NCBI RefSeq assembly: GCF_020010905.1
Contig: NZ_JAGJBY010000001.1
Coordinates: 3,554,001-3,618,000 of the forward strand
DNA: 64,000 bases
DNA from: Streptomyces acidiscabies
Lineage (GTDB): Bacteria; Actinomycetota; Actinomycetes; Streptomycetales; Streptomycetaceae
Direction of reading: 5' to 3'
In this document: positions 7,361 to 14,945 of the stretch, piece after piece
Layout of the letters: every line of letters begins with the position of its first letter
Position numbering within the stretch: the first letter of the stretch is position 1
Notes under the pieces: model-generated
Databases searched by the model: none
Told to the model about the DNA's origin: nothing
The model's input: only the letters and a program-made list of their open reading frames with translations
Translations under genes and position numbers: made by a program

Positions 7361-7515
7361 TTGTCTTTCCCGGCCCGCTTGCGCGTCCCGGCGACGTGGT
7401 GAACTCTAGCCGATTCCCGGGCCAGTACAAAAACGCGTTTGCGCAGCATGCCGCCCCACATCACCGAACCGCCCAGCTCAGGCCCCCTTGCCGACACCCG
7501 ACCTAGACTCGACGC

Positions 7516-8535
7516 GTGCCCCACCTGCCTCCCCTCGCCCGCTTCGGCACCCGCGTCGCCACCGGTCTCCTGGACGTCACGAGCGACCCCGCCGCCCTGG
7601 AGTCCAGCGGTTTCTGGGCCGTCGCCGCCGACTTCGAGGGCCGTCTGACCTGCGCCCGCTTCGCCGACGTACACCGCGCCCCGGTCCCCGCGCCGGTGCC
7701 GGGCGCCTGGCGCGGACCGGCGACGGGTGACTGGACGTCGTCCCTCGACCGCGCCGCGTACACGGCCGGTGTCCGGCGTATCCGCGAGCACATAGCCGCC
7801 GGCCGCGTCTACCAGGCCAACCTCTGCCGGGTCCTGTCCGCGCCGGTCCCAGGGGACGCCGACGTCGACGCCCTCACCGCCCTGCTCGCCCTCGGCAACC
7901 CGGCGCCGTACGCGGGCACGATCCGCCTGCCCGGACACGGCGTGCAGATCGCCACCGCCTCCCCGGAACTCTTCCTGCGCCGCGACGGCCGGACGGTCCT
8001 CTCCGGCCCCATCAAGGGCACCGGCCGCACCGAGGCCGACCTCCTGGAGAAGGACTACGCCGAGAACGTCATGATCGTGGACCTCGTCCGCAACGACCTC
8101 GGCCAGGTCTGTACGACGGGCAGCGTCACCGTCCCCGACCTGTGCGCGGTGGAGAAGCACCCCGGCCTCGTCCACCTCGTCTCGACCGTCGCCGGCGAGC
8201 TGCGCCCCGGCGCCGGCTGGCCCGGACTCCTCGCCGCCGCCTTCCCGCCCGGCTCCGTCACCGGCGCCCCCAAGTCCAGCGCCCTCAGGATCATCGACGC
8301 CCTGGAGACCGCGCCGCGCGGCCCCTACTGCGGCGGCGTCGGCTGGGTCGACGCCGACCGGGGGACCGGTGAACTCGCCGTCGGCATCCGGACGTTCTGG
8401 ATCGACGGGGGCCTGCTGAAGTTCGGTACGGGCGCCGGGATCACCTGGGGGTCCGACCCCGAGGGCGAGTGGCGGGAGACCGAACTGAAGGCGTCCCGGC
8501 TGCTCGCGGTAGCGTCGGGGGAGTACGACGGCTGA
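7516..8535 (+). CDS. pabB: Aminodeoxychorismate synthase component I (chorismate-binding enzyme)
   Basis: A 339-residue chorismate-utilising enzyme that should make 4-amino-4-deoxychorismate for folate. The PIKGTGR motif (near 159) is the PabB-type signature, where anthranilate synthases usually have PIAGT. Also present are KDYAENVMIVDLVRND, GSVTGAPKSSAL and PYCGGVGW, which form the active site. It is shorter than stand-alone PabB because the N-terminal non-catalytic domain is reduced. No glutaminase subunit (PabA) gene is in the window; the ammonia donor must be encoded elsewhere. pabC follows after 21 bases, so the two form one operon. The GTG start fits the N-terminal homology. Confidence 0.9.
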   Translation: MPHLPPLARFGTRVATGLLDVTSDPAALESSGFWAVAADFEGRLTCARFADVHRAPVPAPVPGAWRGPATGDWTSSLDRAAYTAGVRRIREHIAAGRVYQANLCRVLSAPVPGDADVDALTALLALGNPAPYAGTIRLPGHGVQIATASPELFLRRDGRTVLSGPIKGTGRTEADLLEKDYAENVMIVDLVRNDLGQVCTTGSVTVPDLCAVEKHPGLVHLVSTVAGELRPGAGWPGLLAAAFPPGSVTGAPKSSALRIIDALETAPRGPYCGGVGWVDADRGTGELAVGIRTFWIDGGLLKFGTGAGITWGSDPEGEWRETELKASRLLAVASGEYDG

Positions 8536-8556
8536 CGAACCCCCGAGGTGGCACCG

Positions 8557-9378
8557 GTGAAACTCTGGCTCGACGGCGGACTGAAGGACATCGAGGACGC
8601 GCGCGTCTCCGTCCTCGACCACGGACTGACCGTGGGCGACGGCATCTTCGAGACGGTCAAGGCGACCGACGGCCGCCTCTTCGCGCTCACCCGCCACCTC
8701 GACCGCCTCACCCGCTCCGCCCGGGGCCTCGGCCTCCCCGACCCCGACCACGACGAGATCCGTACGGCCTGCGCCGCCGTCCTCGCCGCGAACCCCATGC
8801 CGCTCGGCCGCCTGCGCATCACCTACACCGGCGGCCAGGGCCCCCTCGGCTCCGACCGCGGCGCCCACGGCACGACCCTCGTCGTCGCCCTCGGCGAGAC
8901 GGCCCGCCGCTCCGACACGACCGCTGCCGTCACGGTCCCCTGGACCCGCAACGAACGCGGCGCCCTCACCGGCCTCAAGACCACCTCGTATGCCGAGAAC
9001 GTCGTCGCCCTCTCCCGCGCGCACGACCAGGGCGCCACCGAGGCGCTCTTCGCCAACACGGTCGGCGCGCTCTGCGAAGGCACCGGCTCCAACGTCTTCG
9101 TCGTCCTCGACGGCGAGATCCACACCCCGCCGCTGGCCTCCGGCTGCCTCGCCGGGATCACCCGCGAGCTGGTCGTCGAGTGGACCGGCGCCCACGAGAC
9201 CGACCTCCCGCTGGATGTCCTCGACCGCGCCGACGAGGTGTTCCTGACGTCCACCCTCCGGGACGTCCAGGCGGTCCACCGCGTGGACGCGCGCGAGCTG
9301 CCCGGGGCGCCGGGGCCGGTGACGGCGAAGGCGATGCGGGTGTTCACGGAGCGGGCGGCGGACGACCTCGATCCGTGA
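8557..9378 (+). CDS. pabC: 4-amino-4-deoxychorismate lyase (class IV aminotransferase fold)
   Basis: A 273-residue PLP enzyme of the BCAT/PabC fold that would split aminodeoxychorismate into p-aminobenzoate and pyruvate, next to its pathway partner pabB. The N-terminus has the family start LDHGLTVGDGIFET; the PLP lysine is in LKTTSYAENVVAL; EGTGSNVF and EVFLTSTLRDVQAV follow. D-amino acid and branched-chain aminotransferases share the fold, so the call rests partly on context. There are two GTG starts, 8548 and 8557; CGAGG at 8544-8548 is well spaced only for 8557 and overlaps the other. Confidence 0.87.
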   Translation: MKLWLDGGLKDIEDARVSVLDHGLTVGDGIFETVKATDGRLFALTRHLDRLTRSARGLGLPDPDHDEIRTACAAVLAANPMPLGRLRITYTGGQGPLGSDRGAHGTTLVVALGETARRSDTTAAVTVPWTRNERGALTGLKTTSYAENVVALSRAHDQGATEALFANTVGALCEGTGSNVFVVLDGEIHTPPLASGCLAGITRELVVEWTGAHETDLPLDVLDRADEVFLTSTLRDVQAVHRVDARELPGAPGPVTAKAMRVFTERAADDLDP

Positions 9379-9430
9379 GCGGTGCCGTTATCGGGCTGCT
9401 CGGAGGGCCCGCACAGGGTAGAAACGCGGC

Positions 9431-10267
9431 ATGACCACGACCTTGCGCCCCACCGAGCCGCTCCAGCGGGAGCCCGGCCCCGCCGGACGGCTCTCACGCC
9501 GCTACCAGGTGTGCGTGAACAGCCGCCCCGTCGGCACGCTCCACCTCGGCACGCACCCGGGCTTCGGCCCGACCATCGCCCGCATCGAGGAACTCCGCAT
9601 CGACGAGGCCGACCGCCGCCGGGGCCGCGCGACGGTCGCCGCGCTCGCCGCGGAGGAGGTGGCGCGCGGGTGGGGCTGCCGGTCCATCGAGGTGTACGTC
9701 CCCGTCGAGCGCGGCACCGACCCGGCGACCTCCCCCGGCATCCGCCTCGCCACCGCCCTCGGCTACGTCCTGCGCAACCGGGGCATGGAGAAACCCCTCG
9801 GCACGACCGCCCCGCCCCTCCCGCCCGGCCTCACCGTCCGCCCCATAGCCGAGACGGAGTTCCGCCCCTTCATCGAGAGCAGCTACCGCAACTTCGCGCA
9901 GGAGTGCGTGGAACGCGGCATCACCCGCGCCGAGGCCGACACCCGCGTCGCCCGCGAACTCCCCGGCGCACACCTCACTCTCCCCGGCACCACCATCGAC
10001 GCCCTCGAACACCCCGACGGCCGCCTCGGCACCCTGTGGCTCGCCCCCGACGGCGACAACTCCTACATCTACGACATCGAGGTCACCGAGGAGTTCCGGG
10101 GGAAGGGGTACGGCCGCACGCTGATGCACCTCGCGGAGGCGCGCGCGATCGAGAGGGGCAGCACGGTCATCGGCCTCAACGTGTTCGCGGACAACGCACC
10201 GGCGGAGCGGCTGTACGAGTCACTGGGCTACGAAACGGTCGGGCACGGCATGTACAAGGCACTCTGA
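9431..10267 (+). CDS. Tandem GNAT-domain N-acetyltransferase
   Basis: A 278-residue protein with two GNAT folds. The first (about 20-125) is degenerate: RRRGRATVAAL stands where the acetyl-CoA loop should be. The second (about 130-278) has a good CoA loop, EFRGKGYGRTLM, and the typical end NAPAERLYESLGYE, so it should be the active half. Mycothiol synthase has the same double arrangement, but this protein lacks further support for that call. The substrate is unknown. It lies 52 bases after pabC and converges with the DsbA-like gene. Confidence 0.85.
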   Translation: MTTTLRPTEPLQREPGPAGRLSRRYQVCVNSRPVGTLHLGTHPGFGPTIARIEELRIDEADRRRGRATVAALAAEEVARGWGCRSIEVYVPVERGTDPATSPGIRLATALGYVLRNRGMEKPLGTTAPPLPPGLTVRPIAETEFRPFIESSYRNFAQECVERGITRAEADTRVARELPGAHLTLPGTTIDALEHPDGRLGTLWLAPDGDNSYIYDIEVTEEFRGKGYGRTLMHLAEARAIERGSTVIGLNVFADNAPAERLYESLGYETVGHGMYKAL

Positions 10268-10274
10268 ACCGGGC

Positions 10275-10790
10275 TCACGCGCCGAGCAGCCGGTCGGCGA
10301 TCTCCTCGACGCGCTCCCGGAGCCCCTCCTGGCTCTTGCCGCCGTCGAGGCGTTCGCCGTCGATGACGTACGTCGGGGTGCCGGTGACGCCGATCGCCTT
10401 GCCCTCGGCGTGGTCCGCGTCCACGATCAGCATGTGCCGGCCGTCGATGAGCGCCGTCTCGAACTCCTCGGCGTCCAGCCCGAGTTCACGCGCGATGTCG
10501 ACGAGGAACGCCTCACCGCGCCGGTCCAACTCCTCGACCCGCCCGAGCACCGCCTCGACGTACGCCCACCCCTGCCCCTGTTCCACCGCCTCCTCCGCTG
10601 CCTGCGCGGCGGCGAACGCGTGCTTGTGCTTCTCCAGCGGGAAGTGCCGCAGCCGCACGTCCACCCGGTCCCCGTACCGCTCCCGCAGCAGCCGCAGATC
10701 CCCGAGCGCGGACCGGCAGTCGGGACACTGCAACTCGCACCAGACGTCGAGGACGACGGGGGAGGCGGGGGAGGGGGAGGAATCGTTCAT
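10275..10790 (-). CDS. DsbA-family thioredoxin-fold protein (cytoplasmic)
   Basis: A 171-residue thioredoxin-fold protein with active-site CPDC at 22-25 and the cis-proline region TGTPTYVIDG near the end. There is no signal peptide or membrane segment, so it should work in the cytoplasm, like FrnE-type isomerases or 2-hydroxychromene-carboxylate isomerase relatives, rather than in exported protein folding. The helical insertion of the family lies between the two. The ATG at 10790 is placed just before the first strand; the ribosome site is weak. It ends 7 bases from the convergent acetyltransferase gene. Confidence 0.85.
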   Translation of the reverse strand: MNDSSPSPASPVVLDVWCELQCPDCRSALGDLRLLRERYGDRVDVRLRHFPLEKHKHAFAAAQAAEEAVEQGQGWAYVEAVLGRVEELDRRGEAFLVDIARELGLDAEEFETALIDGRHMLIVDADHAEGKAIGVTGTPTYVIDGERLDGGKSQEGLRERVEEIADRLLGA

Positions 10791-10990
10791 GGGGGGAGTC
10801 TCCCAGTCCGGGGCGGGGGATCCCAACCCGTGGGGCGGAGGCCGACCCGGAGATGTCCCTGATGTCCTTGCCGGGGCGTGGCCGCGACGGGGGCGGGAGG
10901 TGCACGATGGAGACAGGACGGGACGCGCGGACCGGGAGGACGGGGTGCGCCGGCCCGTGCGAGTTGCGCACACCGAGTCTGGAGGACCGG

Positions 10991-11443
10991 ATGATTGCCG
11001 AGACCGTCTGTTCCGCTGTCGCCGCGGCCGGCCTGGGCATCGCGGCGGTGACGGCGTACCGGAAACGCTTCCTGGCGGCGGCCCGCCTGGCGGCCTACGC
11101 GCTGGTGCCGCTGGGCCTCGTGATGACCGGGGTCGTCAAGTGGGCGGCGGACACGGCGTTCAGCCCGGTCGCCTGGGCGGGTTTCGCCGTACTCGGCGGC
11201 GCCTGGGGGCTGTTCGCGCTGACCCGTTCCGTGGAGCGGCACCGGGGTGGCACCCGCAAGGAGCGCAGGGCGACCGCGCGGGCGGCGAACCGGGAGGCCG
11301 TGGCGCCGGGTGCCTCGACGCCGACGCTCGGCGCGGCGGCGCCCCGCCAGTCCCGGCCCGCCGCGAGCCGCCGTACGGAACCCGCCTCCGCCGGCGATGA
11401 CTTCAGCGAAATCGAGGCGATTCTCAAGAAGCGCGGCATTTGA
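10991..11443 (+). CDS. Conserved membrane protein of unknown function
   Basis: A 150-residue protein with a clear ribosome site (GGAGG, 6 bases before the ATG). Residues about 1-20 and 30-75 hold two or three hydrophobic segments (ETVCSAVAAAGLGIAAV, AAYALVPLGLVMTGVV, AWAGFAVLGGAWGLFAL). A basic, Ala/Arg-rich disordered linker follows, and the protein ends in an acidic-basic helix DDFSEIEAILKKRGI that looks like a docking motif. I know of no function. The last segment's sharpness suggests a protein-protein contact under selection. Confidence 0.8.
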   Translation: MIAETVCSAVAAAGLGIAAVTAYRKRFLAAARLAAYALVPLGLVMTGVVKWAADTAFSPVAWAGFAVLGGAWGLFALTRSVERHRGGTRKERRATARAANREAVAPGASTPTLGAAAPRQSRPAASRRTEPASAGDDFSEIEAILKKRGI

Positions 11444-11594
11444 GGCACCCCGTCTGAAACGACACAAGTGGTCCCCCGGCCGTGCGGAAACGATCACACC
11501 CTGAAACGGACCTCGACGGTTTCGGCGAACTCCCGCTCAACCCGCGCGTGTTGATCGCAACAGGGGTCCCACCTGCGCCATCATCGCCCGCGAG

Positions 11595-11747
11595 ATGCTG
11601 GACACGACACAGAGCGAGGCCGCGCCCCCTCAGGACGAGCCGCGCGGATGCCTCTTCGCCCTATCCCAGCCACCGCTCATGATCTTCCTCGCGGTGATCG
11701 GGTCCCTCCTCCTCATGGCAGCCCTGCACGACCTGCTGCTGCTGTGA
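11595..11747 (+). CDS. Small membrane protein, 50 residues
   Basis: A short frame starting MLDTTQSEAAPPQDEPRG, a polar acidic N-terminus, followed by LFALSQPPLMIFL and one strongly hydrophobic helix to the C-terminus that ends in a run of leucines. It would be a C-tail-anchored protein or have the tail just inside the membrane. There is no clear ribosome site before the ATG, so the start is uncertain. Support comes from codon bias and the ordered polar-then-hydrophobic layout. No known family. Confidence 0.55.
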   Translation: MLDTTQSEAAPPQDEPRGCLFALSQPPLMIFLAVIGSLLLMAALHDLLLL

Positions 11748-11802
11748 CCGTCCCGCGCTCCCCGGCGCCATCCGCCGGGGCGCGCGCACACTCCCCCCGC
11801 CC

Positions 11803-12363
11803 TCACCCCGTGGCCTCTTTCCTCCGTGCCCGGTAGGCCGCCACGTGCAAGCGGTTGCCGCACGTCCTGCTGTCGCAGTAGCGGCGGGAGCGGTTGCGGG
11901 AGAGGTCGACGAAGGCCCGGCGGCAGTCGGGCGCCTCGCAGCGGCGCAGACGTTCCTGCTCACCGGCGACGACGAAGAACGCGAGGGCCATCCCGCAGTC
12001 GGCGGCGAGGTGGTCGGCGAGGGAGGCGCCGGGGGCGAAGTAGTGGACGTGCCAGTCGTACCCGTCGTGATCGGTGAGCTGCGGAGTCGTGCCCGCTCCC
12101 GCGACCAGCTTGTTGATCAGTTCCGCCGCGCTGCGGGCATCCGCCGCCGCGAAGATCTCGGCGAACCGCTCCCGCAGAGCGCGGACCGACTCCAGATCGG
12201 CCTGGGACAGCGCCTCGACGCCGCTGATCTCGTTGGAACGTACGAACTCTTCCAGCGCGGGGACGTCCAGCAGCCCGTCCACCGCCGTCTCGTCCTCCGG
12301 CGCGGTGTTGACCAGGCCCACCACCGCGTCCAGCGCACACCGGGTGTCGTGGGGGATCAGCAC
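11803..12363 (-). CDS. CGNR zinc-finger protein (ABATE domain)
   Basis: A 186-residue protein of the ABATE/CGNR family, often annotated as stress-induced transcriptional regulators. The N-terminal ABATE domain covers about 1-135. The C-terminal zinc finger has CEAPDCRRAFVDLSRN and then YCDSRTCGNRLHVAAYRAR, with the four cysteines and the name-giving CGNR, followed by a basic end that may touch DNA. The GTG at 12363 was chosen because AGGGAG lies 7 bases upstream and homology starts at LIPHDTRCALD. Its target is unknown. Confidence 0.88.
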   Translation of the reverse strand: MLIPHDTRCALDAVVGLVNTAPEDETAVDGLLDVPALEEFVRSNEISGVEALSQADLESVRALRERFAEIFAAADARSAAELINKLVAGAGTTPQLTDHDGYDWHVHYFAPGASLADHLAADCGMALAFFVVAGEQERLRRCEAPDCRRAFVDLSRNRSRRYCDSRTCGNRLHVAAYRARRKEATG

Positions 12364-12462
12364 ATTTCGCTCCCTGCCTGAGGACGGGCCACGCGCCCGC
12401 CGATGCTGGCCGATGGTAGCCGCCCCGCCCAGGGGACCCGGGCCCACGGACCCGCGCCCAAC

Positions 12463-12502
12463 ACCGACGCCGCCCACCGGAGAACCGGTGGGCGGCGTCG
12501 GT
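12463..12502 (-). terminator. Long perfect hairpin after ssgB
   Basis: An 18-bp perfect stem (12463-12480 with 12485-12502) around the loop AGAA. It lies about 84 bases after the ssgB stop and before the CGNR gene's start on the same strand, so it can separate the two transcripts. Confidence 0.75.
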
Positions 12503-12585
12503 CGCGGACTGGTACGGCCCGCGTTCGTGTCTGCCCGGTCCGTCTCCCCGAGTGGACGGCGTCGGGCGGGTGGAGATGTCCCTGG

Positions 12586-12999
12586 CTAGTTCTCCGCCAG
12601 GATGTGCGACAGCTCCTGATCGAGGTCGAAGTGCCGATGCTCCGTGCCAGGTGGCACGGCCGCGTCGGTGCGCTTCAGGAAGGATTCCAGTGCCCGCGCA
12701 GGTGCCTCCAGGAGGGCCTCGCCCTCAGGGGAGCTGAGGGCGATACAGACGACCCCCTGACCGTGACTGCGCGACGGCCATACGCGGACGTCGCCGGTGC
12801 CGGTGGGCCGGTGGAGGCCCTCCGCGAGGAGGTCGCGGGCGAACACCCACTCGACGGTCTCCTCGGCTCCGGTGTGGAAGGTGGCGTGCACGGCGTAGGG
12901 ATCGGCCGTGTCGTACCGCAGACCTGCGGGAACAGGCAGGGAGGACTCGCTCGACACAACGAGGCGCAGGTGCAGCTCGCAGCTGACCGTGGTGTTCAT
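12586..12999 (-). CDS. ssgB: Sporulation-specific cell division activator SsgB
   Basis: A 137-residue SALP-family protein that I recognise as SsgB, which places the FtsZ ring at future septum sites in aerial hyphae of sporulating actinomycetes together with SsgA. The sequence starts MNTTVSCELHLRLV and has the near-invariant LRYDTADPYAVHATFHTG and WVFARDLLAEGLHRPTG. SsgB is the most conserved SALP, and the match to the remembered S. coelicolor protein is nearly complete, which also confirms the start. Published work links ssgB to the stress sigma factor SigH in S. coelicolor; I could not identify a convincing SigH promoter by eye. The neighbour upstream is divergent. Confidence 0.97.
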   Translation of the reverse strand: MNTTVSCELHLRLVVSSESSLPVPAGLRYDTADPYAVHATFHTGAEETVEWVFARDLLAEGLHRPTGTGDVRVWPSRSHGQGVVCIALSSPEGEALLEAPARALESFLKRTDAAVPPGTEHRHFDLDQELSHILAEN

Positions 13000-13188
13000 A
13001 AGCGCCAGGGCCTTTCGCTCAGTGTGCGCTCGGGGATTCGCACGTCGGCGAAATCGACATGCCACCTACGGTGCCGTTGTAAACCCCTCTGAGGGTTTTG
13101 TGCGTCTTTACGTAACTCTTCCGGCCGAGACCCTCTTCTCCCGGTACCACCATTCCGGTGACCGGATTCTCTCCGGTAAGGTTCAGGT

Positions 13189-13623
13189 ATGAATACGGGG
13201 AGTGACGAGCCCGGCGAGGCGACCGTGGTCACGGACAGTGCGAAACCCGAAGGTCTCGGATCCAAGGCGCCGGCGTTCATCAAGAAGAGCAGGACACTGC
13301 ACCTGAGCTGGCAGGTCGGCGTCTTCGTCGTCGGCCTCGCGGTCGTGGGGCTCGGCATCGTCATGCTGCCGCTGCCGGGGCCCGGCTGGGTCGTGATCTT
13401 CGCGGGCATGGCGATCTGGGCCACCGAGTTCGTCTGGGCGCAGCTGGTCCTGCGCTGGACGAAACGCAAGGTCACGGAGGCCGCCCAGCGGGCCCTCGAT
13501 CCGGAGGTGCGCCGGCGGAACATCATCCTGACGTCGATCGCGCTGGTGATCATCGGCGTCCTGGCCGGCATCTATCTCTGGAAGTACGGCCTGGAGATGC
13601 CGTGGAACATCAAGAACCAGTGA
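13189..13623 (+). CDS. PGPGW-motif membrane protein
   Basis: A 144-residue protein of the TIGR02611-like family. A polar N-terminus of about 40 residues precedes a first membrane segment (VGVFVVGLAVVGLGIVML) running into the signature PLPGPGWVVIFAGMAI; another segment (IILTSIALVIIGVLAGIYLW) is near the C-terminus. No biochemical role is known for the family. It is divergent from ssgB with a 189-base shared control region, so co-control in development is possible but unproven. The ATG was chosen as the first in frame. Confidence 0.85.
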   Translation: MNTGSDEPGEATVVTDSAKPEGLGSKAPAFIKKSRTLHLSWQVGVFVVGLAVVGLGIVMLPLPGPGWVVIFAGMAIWATEFVWAQLVLRWTKRKVTEAAQRALDPEVRRRNIILTSIALVIIGVLAGIYLWKYGLEMPWNIKNQ

Positions 13624-13746
13624 GTCCGGCCGTCTGACCGCCTCCCCGCCGGTCACCCTCCGCCACCGACCGCCTCCCCCTTCGGTGGCCCGACCCTCAC
13701 CGGTCCGACCCACCCCCTGACATGCGGTAATGTTCACCCCGCACCC

Positions 13747-13818
13747 GGGCGATTAGCTCAGTGGGAGAGCGCTTCGTTCACACCGAAGAGGTCACTGGTT
13801 CGAACCCAGTATCGCCCA
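13747..13818 (+). tRNA. tRNA-Val (anticodon CAC), copy 1
   Basis: 72 bases, acceptor GGGCGAT/ATCGCCC, anticodon loop TTCACAC, T arm CTGGTTCGAACCCAG. CCA is not encoded. Identical to the gene at 22157-22228. Confidence 0.97.
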
Positions 13819-13824
13819 CCCGAT

Positions 13825-13859
13825 CCAGGGGCCGTTCCGGAAGCCGGAGCGGCCCCTGG
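13825..13859 (+). terminator. Terminator after tRNA-Val
   Basis: A 16-bp stem with one G-T pair (13825-13840 with 13844-13859) and a three-base loop, 6 bases after the tRNA and upstream of the glycosyltransferase gene. Confidence 0.75.
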
Positions 13860-13881
13860 TGCATGCCCAGGGGGGACGCAC

Positions 13882-14619
13882 ATGACCAGCCTGATATCGA
13901 TCATCACGCCGATCTACGACCCCCACCCCGAGCACCTGAAGGCCGCCCACGCCTCCCTCGCGGCCCAGACCCTCCCGCCCGGCTGGTCCTGGGAGTGGAT
14001 CGTCCAGGAGGACGGCGGGACAGGCATCGCCGAGACGCTGCTCCCGCAGGACCCCCGGATCCGTACGGCACGGGGCCGCCGGGGCGGCGTCGCCATCACC
14101 CGCAACCTCGGTCTCTCCCGCGCCGAGGGCACCCTGGTCAAGAACCTCGACCAGGACGACGTCCTCACCCCCGGCGCCCTGACCAGGGACATCGAGGCCC
14201 TCCAGGACCCGGCGACCGGCTGGGCCACCTCCCGCGCCCTCGACCTCCTCCCCGACGGCACGACAGCCGCCAACGACAACGACCCCGCCCCCGGCCCGAT
14301 CCCCCGGGGCGAGGTCGCCGCCTACTGGCGCACCCACGGCCACCGCCTCCCCGTCCACCCCACCACCCTCTGCGTCCGCCGCACCCTCGCCGTGGCCCTG
14401 GGTGGCTGGATGGCCGTACCCGGCTCGGACGACACCGGCCTCCTCATCGCGGCCAGCACGATCGCGCCGGGCCACTTCACCGGCGAACCGGGCCTGCTGT
14501 ACCGCAAGTGGCCGGGCCAGGTCTCCGCGGGCGACGCCCACTCCGAACCGGCCGAACGCGCCCTGCGCATGCGCCTGATCGACGAGCGGGCCCAGCAGCT
14601 CGCCGCGCTGTTCGACTAG
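13882..14619 (+). CDS. Family 2 glycosyltransferase-like protein
   Basis: A 245-residue GT-A-fold protein. It begins SLISIITPIYDPHPEHL, typical of GT2 enzymes; WIVQEDGGTG and ITRNLGLSRAEGTLVKNLDQDD follow, the latter holding the DxD-type metal site (QDD near 92). The second half is short, and no membrane segments are present. It could glycosylate a small molecule or cell-surface polymer; the acceptor is unknown. The ATG has an AGGGGGGA ribosome site. It lies between a tRNA terminator and the promoter of the sugar locus, apparently as a single-gene unit. Confidence 0.82.
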   Translation: MTSLISIITPIYDPHPEHLKAAHASLAAQTLPPGWSWEWIVQEDGGTGIAETLLPQDPRIRTARGRRGGVAITRNLGLSRAEGTLVKNLDQDDVLTPGALTRDIEALQDPATGWATSRALDLLPDGTTAANDNDPAPGPIPRGEVAAYWRTHGHRLPVHPTTLCVRRTLAVALGGWMAVPGSDDTGLLIAASTIAPGHFTGEPGLLYRKWPGQVSAGDAHSEPAERALRMRLIDERAQQLAALFD

Positions 14620-14849
14620 GGACAGACAGCACTAACCCGCCGTACCCGTACCAGACCACCCCAAGAGCCCGTTCAAACCACCCCGGCGAATTTCGGCCCG
14701 TGCCCGCCGCCGCTCGATGGGGCATCCGGTGTTCGGGTGCTCGAACCGGCCTCGCTCACCTGCGGGTATGTCAACGCGATGGCCGTGAACGGCACTTGAG
14801 GCACGGGGCCGTCCCCAAGCCGTCTCACAAGAAAATCCTGTCCGAATCA

Positions 14850-14878
14850 TTGACGCTCTCTCACCCCCCTCGTACCTT
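14850..14878 (+). promoter_or_regulatory. Vegetative-type promoter of the sugar locus
   Basis: TTGACG (14850-14855), 17-base spacer, TACCTT (14873-14878). The expected start falls next to or inside the operators that follow, which is what repressor control needs. Confidence 0.6.
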
Positions 14879-14884
14879 GTGCCA

Positions 14885-14909
14885 GCAAGCGCTTTCTTGA
14901 AACGATTCA
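14885..14909 (+). promoter_or_regulatory. Two adjoining LacI-family operators
   Basis: GCAAGCGCTTTC (14885-14896) and TGAAACGATTCA (14898-14909) are both imperfect palindromes with central GC/CG and TGAA..TTCA or AAGC..GCTT arms, the LacI/GalR-family pattern. No LacI-type gene is in the window, so the regulator is encoded elsewhere. Confidence 0.6.
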
Positions 14910-14945
14910 TGCAAGCGGCAACGACGCTGCGGGGAGGGCCCGACT

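Larger units (their letters stand above)
14620..14945 (+). other. Control region of the sugar-uptake locus
   Basis: No gene is seen in these 326 bases. The first 200 show nothing recognisable. The last 100 hold the promoter and LacI-type operators listed separately, then GGGGAGGG as the ribosome site of the binding-protein gene. Confidence 0.6.
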
